Positions 36,898 through 45,911 of a stretch of 64,000 nt of DNA are shown in pieces. Source of the stretch: Yersinia enterocolitica subsp. enterocolitica (GTDB taxonomy: Bacteria > Pseudomonadota > Gammaproteobacteria > Enterobacterales > Enterobacteriaceae); assembly GCF_901472495.1 (NCBI RefSeq), contig NZ_LR590469.1:1550001-1614000 (forward strand). Direction: 5' to 3'. The translations under genes were made by a program, and so were the position numbers. The stretch's first letter is position 1; each line of letters starts with the position of its first letter. Below the pieces are notes generated by a model. The model did not search any database. It was given only the letters and a program-made list of their open reading frames with translations, and was not told the DNA's origin.

Positions 36898-37608
36898 ATG
36901 CGCATCACACAGCTCTCATCTCAATCATTTGCGTTCCCCTCGCCTGAGCTGGCTCTGCGCGAACCAAACGGATTGCTGGCCCTTGGGGGAGATCTATCTC
37001 CTCCTCGTTTATTGGCCGCCTATGAACGGGGGATTTTTCCCTGGTTCAGTCCTGGAGAAATGATTTTATGGTGGTCACCTGACCCTCGAGCCGTATTGTA
37101 TCCAGAAGATTTACATATCAGTCGGAGCATGCGGCGCTTTTTGCGCAACTGCCCTTATCGATTTACGCTCAATCACGCTTTTGAAGATGTTATCCGTGCC
37201 TGTGCTACTCTGCGTGATGAGGGAACCTGGATTGGCGATGATGTACAGCAAGCATATTGCCACTTACATACACTGGGTCATGCCCATTCCGTAGAGGTTT
37301 GGTTGGAAAATGAACTGGTTGGCGGTTTGTATGGCATTTCAGTGGGCTCACTCTTTTGTGGTGAATCGATGTTTAGCAGGGCTAATAATGCCTCAAAAAG
37401 CGCTTTAATGGTTTTTTGTCATCATTTTACCCGTCATGGTGGAGAACTGATTGACTGTCAGGTCCTCAACGCTCACACTGCGTCGCTGGGTGCGATTGAG
37501 ATCCCACGCAACTTTTTTTTGCAACAGTTGAGTCAACTCCAGTTTAGTCCACTACCGGCTGAATGCTGGTTACCGCAATCGTTGAATTTTTCATCCGCGA
37601 TGCAGTAA
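36898..37608 (+). CDS. aat: Leucyl/phenylalanyl-tRNA-protein transferase
   Basis: Aat adds Leu or Phe to proteins with N-terminal Arg or Lys, making them N-end-rule substrates for ClpS-ClpAP, also encoded in this window. The start is set at the ATG at 36898 (MRITQLS), 6 bases after AGGGG, giving 236 residues; the upstream GTG at 36880 is rejected. Conserved stretches seen are FPSPELALREPNGLLALGGD, YERGIFPWF, WWSPDPRAVL, GESMFSR and LIDCQVLNAHTASLGA. Confidence 0.98.
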   Translation: MRITQLSSQSFAFPSPELALREPNGLLALGGDLSPPRLLAAYERGIFPWFSPGEMILWWSPDPRAVLYPEDLHISRSMRRFLRNCPYRFTLNHAFEDVIRACATLRDEGTWIGDDVQQAYCHLHTLGHAHSVEVWLENELVGGLYGISVGSLFCGESMFSRANNASKSALMVFCHHFTRHGGELIDCQVLNAHTASLGAIEIPRNFFLQQLSQLQFSPLPAECWLPQSLNFSSAMQ

Positions 37609-37626
37609 AGCTCAACCGTTGAAAAG

Positions 37627-37732
37627 AACCCCACATTAGGCTTTATCCCCTCTTACCGGCAGACTAATTTTGCTGAAATGGTGCGATGACCGCCAACACT
37701 TCTTTACATAATGTGGGTTTTTCGGCATTATC
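37627..37732. promoter_or_regulatory. Long-range inverted repeat upstream of infA
   Basis: AACCCCACATTA at 37627-37638 can pair with TAATGTGGGTTT at 37719-37730, followed by further T, enclosing 80 bases. It could terminate aat transcription or structure an infA leader. One base bulges. I do not know of an assigned role. Confidence 0.4.
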
Positions 37733-37773
37733 TTGCCGGTTAAAAACTAAGGTAGTTACACCTAGAGGATTCG

Positions 37774-37992
37774 ATGGCCAAAGAAGACAATATTGAAATG
37801 CAGGGCACCGTTCTTGATACGCTGCCGAACACCATGTTCCGTGTTGAATTGGAAAACGGGCACGTGGTAACCGCTCATATCTCCGGTAAAATGCGTAAAA
37901 ACTATATCCGCATCCTGACGGGTGACAAAGTCACTGTAGAGCTGACCCCGTACGACCTGAGCAAAGGCCGCATTGTCTTCCGTAGCCGTTAA
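37774..37992 (+). CDS. infA: Translation initiation factor IF-1
   Basis: IF-1 binds the 30S A site during initiation. The 72-residue OB-fold protein (MAKEDNIEMQGTVLDTLP to GRIVFRSR) is essentially identical to E. coli InfA. A TAGAGGA lies upstream of the start. E. coli has the tRNA gene serW between infA and clpA; it is not present here. Confidence 0.99.
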   Translation: MAKEDNIEMQGTVLDTLPNTMFRVELENGHVVTAHISGKMRKNYIRILTGDKVTVELTPYDLSKGRIVFRSR

Positions 37993-38051
37993 TCGGCTAA
38001 TCTGTCGCCAGTTTAAGACTGGCGAGCTCTGAGGATGTAGTCCCCCTCCGG

Positions 38052-38077
38052 CGCCCTTCCCGTTTATGGTTAGGGCG
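38052..38077 (+). terminator. Possible terminator of infA
   Basis: A 6-bp stem (CGCCCT / AGGGCG) with a 14-base loop is followed by TTTTGCGTTTTCTTTT. A second hairpin (CGCCAGT / ACTGGCG at 38006-38024) lies just upstream without a T-run. Confidence 0.5.
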
Positions 38078-38154
38078 TTTTGCGTTTTCTTTTATTTGTC
38101 GATTTAGTGCATTTATTCACCACACAAATAAAAGTAAAATGTGCAAAGAAATAA

Positions 38155-38188
38155 AAAGGGCGATAGCTAAATTAGCTTATCGCCCTTT
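38155..38188 (-). terminator. Rho-independent terminator of clpA
   Basis: A long stem (AAAGGGCGATA-GCTAA / TTAGCTTATCGCCCTTT, one bulge) is followed on the minus strand by TTTTTATTTCTTT. It lies about 50 bases past the clpA stop. Confidence 0.85.
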
Positions 38189-38236
38189 ATTTCGTTCTCA
38201 ATATGAAGCTATGACGGATGTTAACAACACACTGAC

Positions 38237-40513
38237 TTAGTGAACTGCACCTTCAGTTTTGCGTTTTTGCGCACTTTGGAACTCATAAGCCAATTGTTGC
38301 TTTTCTTTATCCAACCCGACAGTGACCGAACCACCATCAACCAGCGAACCAAATAATAACTCGTTCGCTAGTGGTTTTTTCAGGTTTTCCTGAATCACTC
38401 GAGCCATCGGCCGCGCGCCCATCGCCTTGTCGTAACCTTTATCAGATAACCAATCACGTGCTTCTTCACTGACTTCCAGTGACACGCCTTTAGCATCTAA
38501 TTGCGCCTGCAACTCAACGATAAATTTATCAACCACTTGCTGGATGACAGCAGGTGACAAGTGGTTAAACCAAATGATGTTATCCAACCGGTTACGGAAT
38601 TCCGGAGTAAACACTTTTTTGATCTCTTCCAGCGCATCAGTGCTGTTGTCCTGCTGTTTAAAACCAATGGAAGTGCGCTGAGTCTCGCGTACGCCGGCAT
38701 TGGTGGTCATCACCAGAATAACGTTACGAAAATCGGCTTTACGGCCATTGTTATCTGTCAGCGTCCCGTTATCCATCACCTGCAAGAGCAAGTTAAACAC
38801 ATCCGGATGCGCCTTCTCAATTTCATCCAACAACAGAACCGCATGAGGATGCTTGATAACCGCATCAGTCAACAGGCCACCTTGGTCGTAACCCACATAG
38901 CCCGGAGGCGCACCAATCAAGCGGCTAACCGTATGGCGCTCCATATATTCAGACATATCAAAGCGCAGCAGTTCGATATCCAGCGCTTTGGCCAATTGCA
39001 CCGTCACTTCTGTCTTACCAACCCCAGTGGGGCCAGCAAACAGGAATGAACCGACAGGTTTATGCTCATGCCCCAAGCCCGCGCGGCTCATCTTGATGGC
39101 CTCAGACAGCGCTTCAATGGCTTTATCCTGACCAAAGACCAGCATGTTCAGGCGATCGCTCAGATTTTTAAGCACATCGCGATCACTCGCTGACACCGTT
39201 TTCTCCGGAATACGAGCGATACGAGCAACCACAGACTCAATATCCGATACATTAACTGTTTTCTTGCGTTTGTTCACCGGCATCAGACGGCTACGTGCAC
39301 CAGCTTCATCAATCACATCAATGGCTTTATCTGGCAGATGACGGTCATTAATATATTTGACCGACAACTCCACAGCCGCACGGATCGCTTTTGCGGTATA
39401 ACGCACATCATGGTGCGCTTCATATTTTGGTTTCAGGCCGTTGATAATCTGAACAGTTTCTTCCGGCGTCGGCTCAGTAATATCAATTTTCTGGAAACGA
39501 CGTGCCAGTGCACGATCTTTTTCAAAAATATTGCTGAATTCCTGATACGTAGTGGAGCCAATGACTCTAATTTTACCACTGGAAAGTAGCGGTTTGATCA
39601 AGTTAGCGGCATCTACTTGCCCACCAGAGGCAGCGCCTGCACCGATAATAGTATGAATTTCATCGATAAACAGGATGCTATCTTTGTCATTTTCTAACTG
39701 CTTCAGCAGCGCCTTGAAGCGTTTTTCAAAATCACCACGATATTTAGTTCCGGCCAGAAGTGACCCGATATCCAAGGAATATAATGTGCATTCTGACATG
39801 ACTTCAGGAACATCGCCCTGCACGATACGCCAGGCTAAACCTTCGGCGATAGCCGTTTTACCGACGCCAGATTCCCCCACCAACAGTGGGTTATTTTTAC
39901 GCCGACGGCACAATACCTGAATGGTGCGCTCCAACTCTTTATCGCGGCCGATAAGTGGGTCAATGCCGCCAACGCGGGCCAGTTGATTCAGATTGGTGGT
40001 GAAGTTCTCCATACGGTCTTCCCCTCCTGCCTGTTCTTCATTCACCGGATTTTCTGCATTCGGTGCCTGACCCGGTTCGTCCTTACGGGCGCCGTGGGAA
40101 ATAAAGTTCACTACATCCAAACGGCTGACATCATGCTTACGCAGTAAGTAGGCCGCCTGGGACTCTTGTTCACTAAAGATGGCAACCAACACATTGGCAC
40201 CAGAAACTTCATTGCGCCCTGATGATTGCACGTGGAACACCGCACGTTGTAACACGCGTTGGAAACTGAGCGTCGGCTGGGTATCACGCTCTTCTTCACT
40301 GACCGGTAAGGTCGGTGTGGTTTGTTCAATAAACGCTTCCAGTTCCTGGCGTAACGCCACCAAATCAACTGAACACGCCTCCAGCGCTTCCCGCGCAGCC
40401 GGATTGCTCAGCAATGCCAGCAACAGGTGCTCCACGGTCATAAACTCGTGTCTGTGCTCACGCGCTCTGGCGAAAGCCATATTGAGACTGAGTTCAAGTT
40501 CTTGATTGAGCAT
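38237..40513 (-). CDS. clpA: ATP-dependent Clp protease ATP-binding subunit ClpA
   Basis: ClpA is the hexameric AAA+ unfoldase that feeds ClpP and takes N-end-rule substrates from ClpS. The start is set at the ATG at 40513 (MLNQELELSLNMAF), with GGGAGG 5 bases upstream, giving 758 residues as in E. coli; the GTG two codons earlier is rejected. It has an N-terminal Clp-N domain, D1 with GESGVGKT and D2 with GPTGVGKT. The ClpP-contact loop (IGF region) follows in D2. It is downstream of clpS. Confidence 0.98.
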   Translation of the reverse strand: MLNQELELSLNMAFARAREHRHEFMTVEHLLLALLSNPAAREALEACSVDLVALRQELEAFIEQTTPTLPVSEEERDTQPTLSFQRVLQRAVFHVQSSGRNEVSGANVLVAIFSEQESQAAYLLRKHDVSRLDVVNFISHGARKDEPGQAPNAENPVNEEQAGGEDRMENFTTNLNQLARVGGIDPLIGRDKELERTIQVLCRRRKNNPLLVGESGVGKTAIAEGLAWRIVQGDVPEVMSECTLYSLDIGSLLAGTKYRGDFEKRFKALLKQLENDKDSILFIDEIHTIIGAGAASGGQVDAANLIKPLLSSGKIRVIGSTTYQEFSNIFEKDRALARRFQKIDITEPTPEETVQIINGLKPKYEAHHDVRYTAKAIRAAVELSVKYINDRHLPDKAIDVIDEAGARSRLMPVNKRKKTVNVSDIESVVARIARIPEKTVSASDRDVLKNLSDRLNMLVFGQDKAIEALSEAIKMSRAGLGHEHKPVGSFLFAGPTGVGKTEVTVQLAKALDIELLRFDMSEYMERHTVSRLIGAPPGYVGYDQGGLLTDAVIKHPHAVLLLDEIEKAHPDVFNLLLQVMDNGTLTDNNGRKADFRNVILVMTTNAGVRETQRTSIGFKQQDNSTDALEEIKKVFTPEFRNRLDNIIWFNHLSPAVIQQVVDKFIVELQAQLDAKGVSLEVSEEARDWLSDKGYDKAMGARPMARVIQENLKKPLANELLFGSLVDGGSVTVGLDKEKQQLAYEFQSAQKRKTEGAVH

Positions 40514-40538
40514 AGGCACCTCCCAATAATTGCCTTAA

Positions 40539-40859
40539 TCAGGCTTTTTCCAGCGTACAAAGCAACGGATGCTCGTTCTCCCTGGCGTATTGATTTACAT
40601 GTGCGACTTTTGTCTCTGCCACTTCGGCAGTAAAAACACCGCAAATCGCCTTTCCTTGATAATGCACATTGAGCATCAGCTGTGTTGCACGTTCAATATC
40701 ATAAGAAAAGAACTTTTGCAGAACGTCAATCACAAATTCCATCGGTGTGTAATCGTCGTTGTTAAGTATCACTTTATACATAGATGGCGGTTTGAGCGCC
40801 TCGATTTGTTTATCTTTGACTAAATGTTCAAAATTCAGCCAATCGTTGTTCTTACCCAT
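40539..40859 (-). CDS. clpS: ClpAP adaptor protein ClpS
   Basis: ClpS recognises destabilising N-terminal residues and delivers proteins to ClpA. The ATG at 40859 (MGKNNDWLNFEHLV) gives 106 residues, equal to E. coli; the longer frame upstream is rejected. The conserved folded part is seen as MYKVILNNDDYTPMEFVI, the binding pocket region, and CGVFTAEVAETKV. It ends 25 bases before clpA. Confidence 0.97.
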   Translation of the reverse strand: MGKNNDWLNFEHLVKDKQIEALKPPSMYKVILNNDDYTPMEFVIDVLQKFFSYDIERATQLMLNVHYQGKAICGVFTAEVAETKVAHVNQYARENEHPLLCTLEKA

Positions 40860-41090
40860 TGCCTGCCCATCGTTTCGCTGAACCACACAGGAGTAATACC
40901 TCACTCCGGTTATAAGACCATTTCATGCAGATATCTATTATTATTTTAACATCACTTATGTCATAACGCCGCTAGAGAAAGAAGTCAGTATTTTCACCTT
41001 AATAACGGTTAAATTGTATCCAAATAAAGACAATAGCGTTAGCTACATCAAACTTTGAAGAACTGCCCTGCTCTGACAAAAGCCGCCCCC
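40860..41090. other. Divergent intergenic region clpS-cspD
   Basis: Nothing beyond presumed promoter sequence for clpS-clpA is recognised in this AT-rich part of the 359-base gap. The cspD promoter candidate lies immediately to its right. Confidence 0.4.
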
Positions 41091-41118
41091 TTGACGTTAA
41101 GGCCATTTCCACTAGAGT
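41091..41118 (+). promoter_or_regulatory. Sigma-70 type promoter of cspD
   Basis: TTGACG at 41091-41096 and TAGAGT at 41113-41118 are separated by 16 bases, giving a reasonable -35/-10 pair and a leader of about 95 bases before cspD. Confidence 0.5.
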
Positions 41119-41218
41119 GTATTTTCGTGAGCTGTTGGAGTTTTAACCAATTAGCGCTCACTTTAACCAGTGATTACCTCATCTCGAACCAGAATAGCCT
41201 TGCGAGGAACATAGAAGT

Positions 41219-41476
41219 ATGGAGACGGGTACTGTTAAATGGTTCAACAATGCCAAAGGTTTTGGCTTCATTTGCCCTGAGGGCGGCGGCGAAGATATAT
41301 TCGCTCACTATTCGACTATCCAGATGGATGGCTACCGAACGTTAAAAGCCGGTCAGATGGTTAACTTTGATGTCCATCAAGGGCCAAAAGGGAACCATGC
41401 CAGCCTGATTGTACCACTAGGATTAGATGTGGTACTGCAAGAAGCCATACCGCAGGAACACGCTGCATTGGCCTGA
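41219..41476 (+). CDS. cspD: Cold-shock-like protein CspD
   Basis: CspD is a cold-shock-domain protein that in E. coli is induced in stationary phase and by starvation and inhibits DNA replication. The first ~66 residues are almost identical to E. coli (GTVKWFNNAKGFGFICPE with the RNP1 motif, and DIFAHYSTIQ with RNP2-like sequence). The protein has 85 residues against 74 in E. coli because of a different C-terminal tail (LGLDVVLQEAIPQEHAALA). It diverges from clpS-clpA as usual. Confidence 0.96.
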   Translation: METGTVKWFNNAKGFGFICPEGGGEDIFAHYSTIQMDGYRTLKAGQMVNFDVHQGPKGNHASLIVPLGLDVVLQEAIPQEHAALA

Positions 41477-41590
41477 CACCGCGTATTTATCTTCCTGAAC
41501 ATCTTGGACTGACGATCAACTAAACACTTTAGGGCTAAAGGTATTTCCCAGGCGGTTTGTCGCAGTGCAACATTTATTATGACAATTCAA

Positions 41591-41620
41591 AATGCCAGCC
41601 AATAATGACTGGCGTTTTTA
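41591..41620 (+). terminator. Terminator of cspD
   Basis: A GCCAG / CTGGC stem extended by weak pairs (AAT / GTT) is followed by GTTTTTATTTCT on the plus strand, about 115 bases past cspD and before the convergent macB. Confidence 0.65.
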
Positions 41621-41674
41621 TTTCTAATACATCTAATATGCGGCTATACAAACCAAAATCAACCTTTGCCCTAT

Positions 41675-43624
41675 TTATTCACGCGCTAAAGCATCAATGG
41701 GGTTTAGCCGAGCTGCGCTGCGCGCCGGTAGATAACCGAATACGACCCCAATGACAGTTGAACACAAAAATGCACTGAATAATGCCACTGGAGGGAAAGC
41801 AATTTGCCAGTTGGGTAAAAACATTTCTACTATCAAACCAATAGCGAAAGACAATGAAATACCGAGTGCCCCTCCTACCAGACAGACCAAAATAGCTTCA
41901 ATTAAGAATTGCTGCATAACATCACTGGATCGCGCACCCACTGCCATACGAATACCAATTTCACGGGTACGTTCAGTTACCGATACCAACATAATATTCA
42001 TCACGCCAATCCCACCGACCACTAATGAAATAACAGCCACTAATGTTAGGAATAATTGCATTGTACGGGTGGTTTTCTCAGCAGTTTGCAGCAAACTATC
42101 CATGTTGTAGGTGAATATGTCTTTCTTGCCATGGCGCATAGTCAACAACCTGACCAGCTGTTGTTCGGCTTCCTTACTGCTATAGCCCTCTTTAATCCGG
42201 ATAGTAATCGAATCAAAGTAAGAACGTCCCATCAAACGACTAGCCATAGTGCTATAAGGCACCCACACTCGAAGCGCTTTACTACTACCAAACATGGATT
42301 GCTTTTCTTCCACCACGCCCACAACAGTGGCAGGCATATTGCCAATCAATATGACTTGCCCCACGACATCTTTGATGTGGGGGAACAGACGGCGCTGCGT
42401 ATTGCGGTCGATAACAACCACTTGAGATTGACGCTCAACTTGCTCGCGGGTGATAGCCGTACCTTGTTCAAGCTTCATACCATATACCCGGAAATATTGA
42501 TCGCTGACACCCGAGACACTAGCCGCCACATCAATATTGCCATAACGTAACCGCATACTGCCGGCGATAGTGGGGGATACCGCGCTGACGTATGACTGTG
42601 CTTTTAGCGCAGCCATATCATCATAAACTAGCGCCTGTCGGGTACTGGGGTCGTCGTCACCAAAGTCTTTACCAGGGTAAACATCGATAGTGTTAGTGCC
42701 GATAGCTCTGATATCCGCCAACACCAACTGCTTAGCCGCGTCCCCAACCACTAATATGGAAACAACCGAGGCAATACCAATAATGATGCCTAACATCGTC
42801 AGGGCGGTACGCATTTTATTGGCCGACATAGCACGCCAGGCCATTAATAATGCCTCACGAAAACGCCCCGCTAATTGCTGCCAGGAAGGTGCGGGTGGCG
42901 TCAGGCTAATCGCGTCCGAAGAGACAACTTCTTGCGTTATTTTCGAACCAGAGTCGGCCATTATACGGCCATCTTTAATTTCAATAACCCGCTCAGCCTG
43001 AGCCGCAACAGTGGGGTCATGAGTAACAATAATGACCGTATGCCCCTGTTGCTGAAGCTGTTTCAAAATAGCCATCACCTCAACGCTGGAATGACTATCC
43101 AGTGCGCCTGTCGGCTCATCAGCAAGAATAACCTGACCACCATTCATCAAGGCACGAGCAATACTGACACGCTGCTGTTGCCCGCCAGATAGCTGGTTGG
43201 GCTGATAACTGACTCGCTCCCCCAGCCCCAACCGGGTTAATAGCATGTTCGCTCGTTCACGGCGTTCATTTTTACCCAAACCAGCATAAACCGCCGGAAC
43301 TTCGACATTATGGGCCGCACTAAGGTGAGGTAGCAGGTGATAGCGCTGGAAAATAAAACCGAAATGCTCGCGGCGCAATGCGGCCAATGCGTCGTTGTCT
43401 AGTGCCGCAACATCTTGACCGGCCACCCGATAAACACCCGCGCTGGGCTTATCCAGGCAACCGAGAATATTCATCAATGTCGATTTACCTGAACCAGAGG
43501 CACCAATAATCGCCACCAACTCACCGGCATTAATGGTTAGTGAGACATCCTGCAATACATCAACGGTTTCTTCGCCGGATTGATAGCTACGACGGATGCC
43601 TTTTAATTCAAGCAATGCCGCCAT
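41675..43624 (-). CDS. macB: Macrolide export ATP-binding/permease protein MacB
   Basis: MacB is the ABC component of the MacAB-TolC tripartite efflux pump, exporting macrolides, protoporphyrin and enterotoxin in E. coli. At 649 residues it is full length. The N-terminal ATPase has GASGSGKST, LSGGQQQR and ILADEPTGALD. A membrane helix near residue 275, a large periplasmic domain and three C-terminal helices (FtsX-like) follow. Its start overlaps the macA stop by one base (TAATG). Confidence 0.97.
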   Translation of the reverse strand: MAALLELKGIRRSYQSGEETVDVLQDVSLTINAGELVAIIGASGSGKSTLMNILGCLDKPSAGVYRVAGQDVAALDNDALAALRREHFGFIFQRYHLLPHLSAAHNVEVPAVYAGLGKNERRERANMLLTRLGLGERVSYQPNQLSGGQQQRVSIARALMNGGQVILADEPTGALDSHSSVEVMAILKQLQQQGHTVIIVTHDPTVAAQAERVIEIKDGRIMADSGSKITQEVVSSDAISLTPPAPSWQQLAGRFREALLMAWRAMSANKMRTALTMLGIIIGIASVVSILVVGDAAKQLVLADIRAIGTNTIDVYPGKDFGDDDPSTRQALVYDDMAALKAQSYVSAVSPTIAGSMRLRYGNIDVAASVSGVSDQYFRVYGMKLEQGTAITREQVERQSQVVVIDRNTQRRLFPHIKDVVGQVILIGNMPATVVGVVEEKQSMFGSSKALRVWVPYSTMASRLMGRSYFDSITIRIKEGYSSKEAEQQLVRLLTMRHGKKDIFTYNMDSLLQTAEKTTRTMQLFLTLVAVISLVVGGIGVMNIMLVSVTERTREIGIRMAVGARSSDVMQQFLIEAILVCLVGGALGISLSFAIGLIVEMFLPNWQIAFPPVALFSAFLCSTVIGVVFGYLPARSAARLNPIDALARE

Positions 43625-44739
43625 TACGCCTCCTCTGTGCCACCGCGGCTAACGATGACCTCTTCACCCACATTCAAACCAGAAATAACCTGCGCATCGA
43701 CGTTATTTCGGATACCAATAGTCACTTCGCGTTTTTCTTCCTTGCCGTCTTTAAGTACCGCGACTTGATAGCGATTAGTCCCTAATTCATCACCTAATGC
43801 CGATAATGGGATAACCATCGCCTGTGGGATATTTGCCAACTGAATTGATACCTGCGCGGTCATTTGCAATCGCAATAACCGATCGGGGTTCGGTACTTCG
43901 AAACGCGCTGAATAGAAAATCGCGTCATTCACTTTTTCTGGTGTTGGCTGAATATCTTTTAATGCGCCATCAAAGCGCTTTCCCGGGTCCCCCAATACAG
44001 TAAACGAGGCTTTCATGCCGGGTTTTAAATGAATCACATCTGCTTCTGAAACCTGAGCATTCACCAGCATAGTACTCATGTCTGCCAGTGTAAGAATGTT
44101 CGGCGCTTGCTGCGCAGCAATCACAGTTTGCCCTTGTAAAGTCGTGATTTGCACGACATCACCGTCCATCGGAGCCGATATTTTGGTGTAATCCAAATTA
44201 ATATTGGCAGTATCCAAACTGGCTTTGGTTTTATTAATTTGCGCATTAATGGTTTCAACTTGCGCTTTTTTCACTGCCAGTGCGGTGATCGCCTGATCCA
44301 AATCCTGACGTGACACAGCCTGTAATTTTGCCAAGTCTTGCTGGCGACGTAGGGTGACCGCAGCCAATTGAAGTTCAGCTTTCGCCTGCCCCAACTGTGC
44401 ATTCAAGTCCTGTAATGTCGCTTCCACTTCTTTAATTTGGTTCTGCGCCTGTTGGGGGTCAATCATCGCCAGCAATTGCCCTTGCTTAACTTGATCGCCA
44501 ATTTCCACATAGAGTTTCTCCAACTGGCCACTGACCTGAGCACCGACATCAACTTTGCGCACAGCATCAAGTTTACCGGTTGCCAATACATTTTGTTGCA
44601 GATCACGGTTGGCGACTTTTACCGTTTGAAATTGAACCGGTGTCGGCGCCATAAGGTGCCTGATAATGAAAAAACCGCCAATAATTAAAACGGCAATTGC
44701 GATAAGCCATCGGCGCTGACTGCTACTGAACTGCATCAA
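43624..44739 (-). CDS. macA: Macrolide efflux periplasmic adaptor MacA
   Basis: MacA is the membrane-fusion protein linking MacB to TolC. The 371-residue protein has an N-terminal membrane anchor (about residues 10-28) and a beta-barrel/lipoyl half (DVGAQVSGQLEKL). An alpha-helical hairpin is seen (QNQIKEVEATLQDLNAQLGQ onward), and then the returning lipoyl and membrane-proximal domains (NILTLADMSTMLVNAQVSE split). Two adjacent Met codons could start; the first is used. Confidence 0.96.
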   Translation of the reverse strand: MMQFSSSQRRWLIAIAVLIIGGFFIIRHLMAPTPVQFQTVKVANRDLQQNVLATGKLDAVRKVDVGAQVSGQLEKLYVEIGDQVKQGQLLAMIDPQQAQNQIKEVEATLQDLNAQLGQAKAELQLAAVTLRRQQDLAKLQAVSRQDLDQAITALAVKKAQVETINAQINKTKASLDTANINLDYTKISAPMDGDVVQITTLQGQTVIAAQQAPNILTLADMSTMLVNAQVSEADVIHLKPGMKASFTVLGDPGKRFDGALKDIQPTPEKVNDAIFYSARFEVPNPDRLLRLQMTAQVSIQLANIPQAMVIPLSALGDELGTNRYQVAVLKDGKEEKREVTIGIRNNVDAQVISGLNVGEEVIVSRGGTEEA

Positions 44740-44927
44740 ATCAATTACCTTCCTTAAAAATTATAAATGCTCCACCGTCTGAAAATAGCACCGGTAATGT
44801 TCATTTAACTAAACAACATATCAACACCCACCAGACTGACGCCGGAATCTAAGATGCATTGAGACTCCGTTTAGATCCCATTTGTTCCAATTAGCTCCGG
44901 AAATACATTGATATAACGGACTTAATC

Positions 44928-45911
44928 ATGCACATCAACAACAACCCCGTATTAATCCCTAACAATATTAACCGTTGGGGGCTAATTACATTGCTGTTCA
45001 AAGGCCATCAGGCGCTGGGCGGTTCATGGCAAAAATCGCAGTTTCGGCTTAAATTTATCGCCCGGACCATAATCTGCCCAAAACTGACCTTTAACTTACT
45101 GGGTGTACTGGTAAAGCACCCGTTTCTCAATAGCATGCTACGCGCTCAACCGGACTTACCTTGTAAATTACACCGCCCTTATTTGGCTAACACACTTAAT
45201 AATCGGCAAAAACTGGAAGTCTTACAGGCTCATTTCCAGTTGGAAAACCAGTGTATTCCAGAATTATTACGCCGTAACTATTTGCACCATTCACCTTATA
45301 AACTCACCGAGTTAACTGGCAAGAATGAGGAAAAGTATTCTATTTATTTAGGCGTTATTCCAAAACTCAATAAGGAAGGTGAAATTACGCTGATGCTTGC
45401 CAATGAGCAACAACAAACCCTGGCATTGCTCACATTTAGCCTCACTTATTACCAAAACCAAAAAACGCTGTTTATCGGTGGGTTACAAGGTGCAGATAAC
45501 GAAACCCCACACAGCGAAATTCATGCTTGCACCAAGGCCTGTCATGGATTATTCCCGAAACGATTAGTATTGGAAGCCGCCTGTTGCCTGGCTGAACTGA
45601 TGGGAATAACACAGATAATAGCCGTCGGTAATGCCACCCATGTTTATCAGAACTGGCGCTATCGGGCGAAAAAGAGAGGTAAGTTACATGCAGATTACGA
45701 TAACTTCTGGTTATCACTGGGTGGAGAACAGTGCGCAGAAGGTCATTTCAATTTGCCCGCCAGAATTGCACGTAAGCCGATAGAAGACATTGCAAGTAAA
45801 AAACGCGCAGAATATCGCCGCCGTTATCAATTACTTGCACAACTTGAAAATGGCCTGGCTGCGCATTTTTCACCCGACCAGGGGTGCTCAGGCGGAGCGA
45901 TACCGCGTTAA
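44928..45911 (+). CDS. ybjX: VirK/YbjX family protein (DUF535)
   Basis: A 327-residue protein of the DUF535 family that includes E. coli YbjX and Salmonella/Shigella VirK, linked to virulence or resistance to cationic peptides. The family sequences TLFIGGLQGADNE, YRAKKRGKLHADYDNFW and RAEYRRRYQLL are seen. It diverges from macAB, as in E. coli. PhoP control is known for Salmonella virK; I see only a poor match to a PhoP box (near 44869), so no site is claimed. Its stop overlaps the ybjD stop by 4 bases. Confidence 0.9.
   Translation: MHINNNPVLIPNNINRWGLITLLFKGHQALGGSWQKSQFRLKFIARTIICPKLTFNLLGVLVKHPFLNSMLRAQPDLPCKLHRPYLANTLNNRQKLEVLQAHFQLENQCIPELLRRNYLHHSPYKLTELTGKNEEKYSIYLGVIPKLNKEGEITLMLANEQQQTLALLTFSLTYYQNQKTLFIGGLQGADNETPHSEIHACTKACHGLFPKRLVLEAACCLAELMGITQIIAVGNATHVYQNWRYRAKKRGKLHADYDNFWLSLGGEQCAEGHFNLPARIARKPIEDIASKKRAEYRRRYQLLAQLENGLAAHFSPDQGCSGGAIPR

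Noticed and set aside
44740..44927. PhoP box before ybjX
   Set aside because: Only one half-site (GTTTA) matches; the second is poor.
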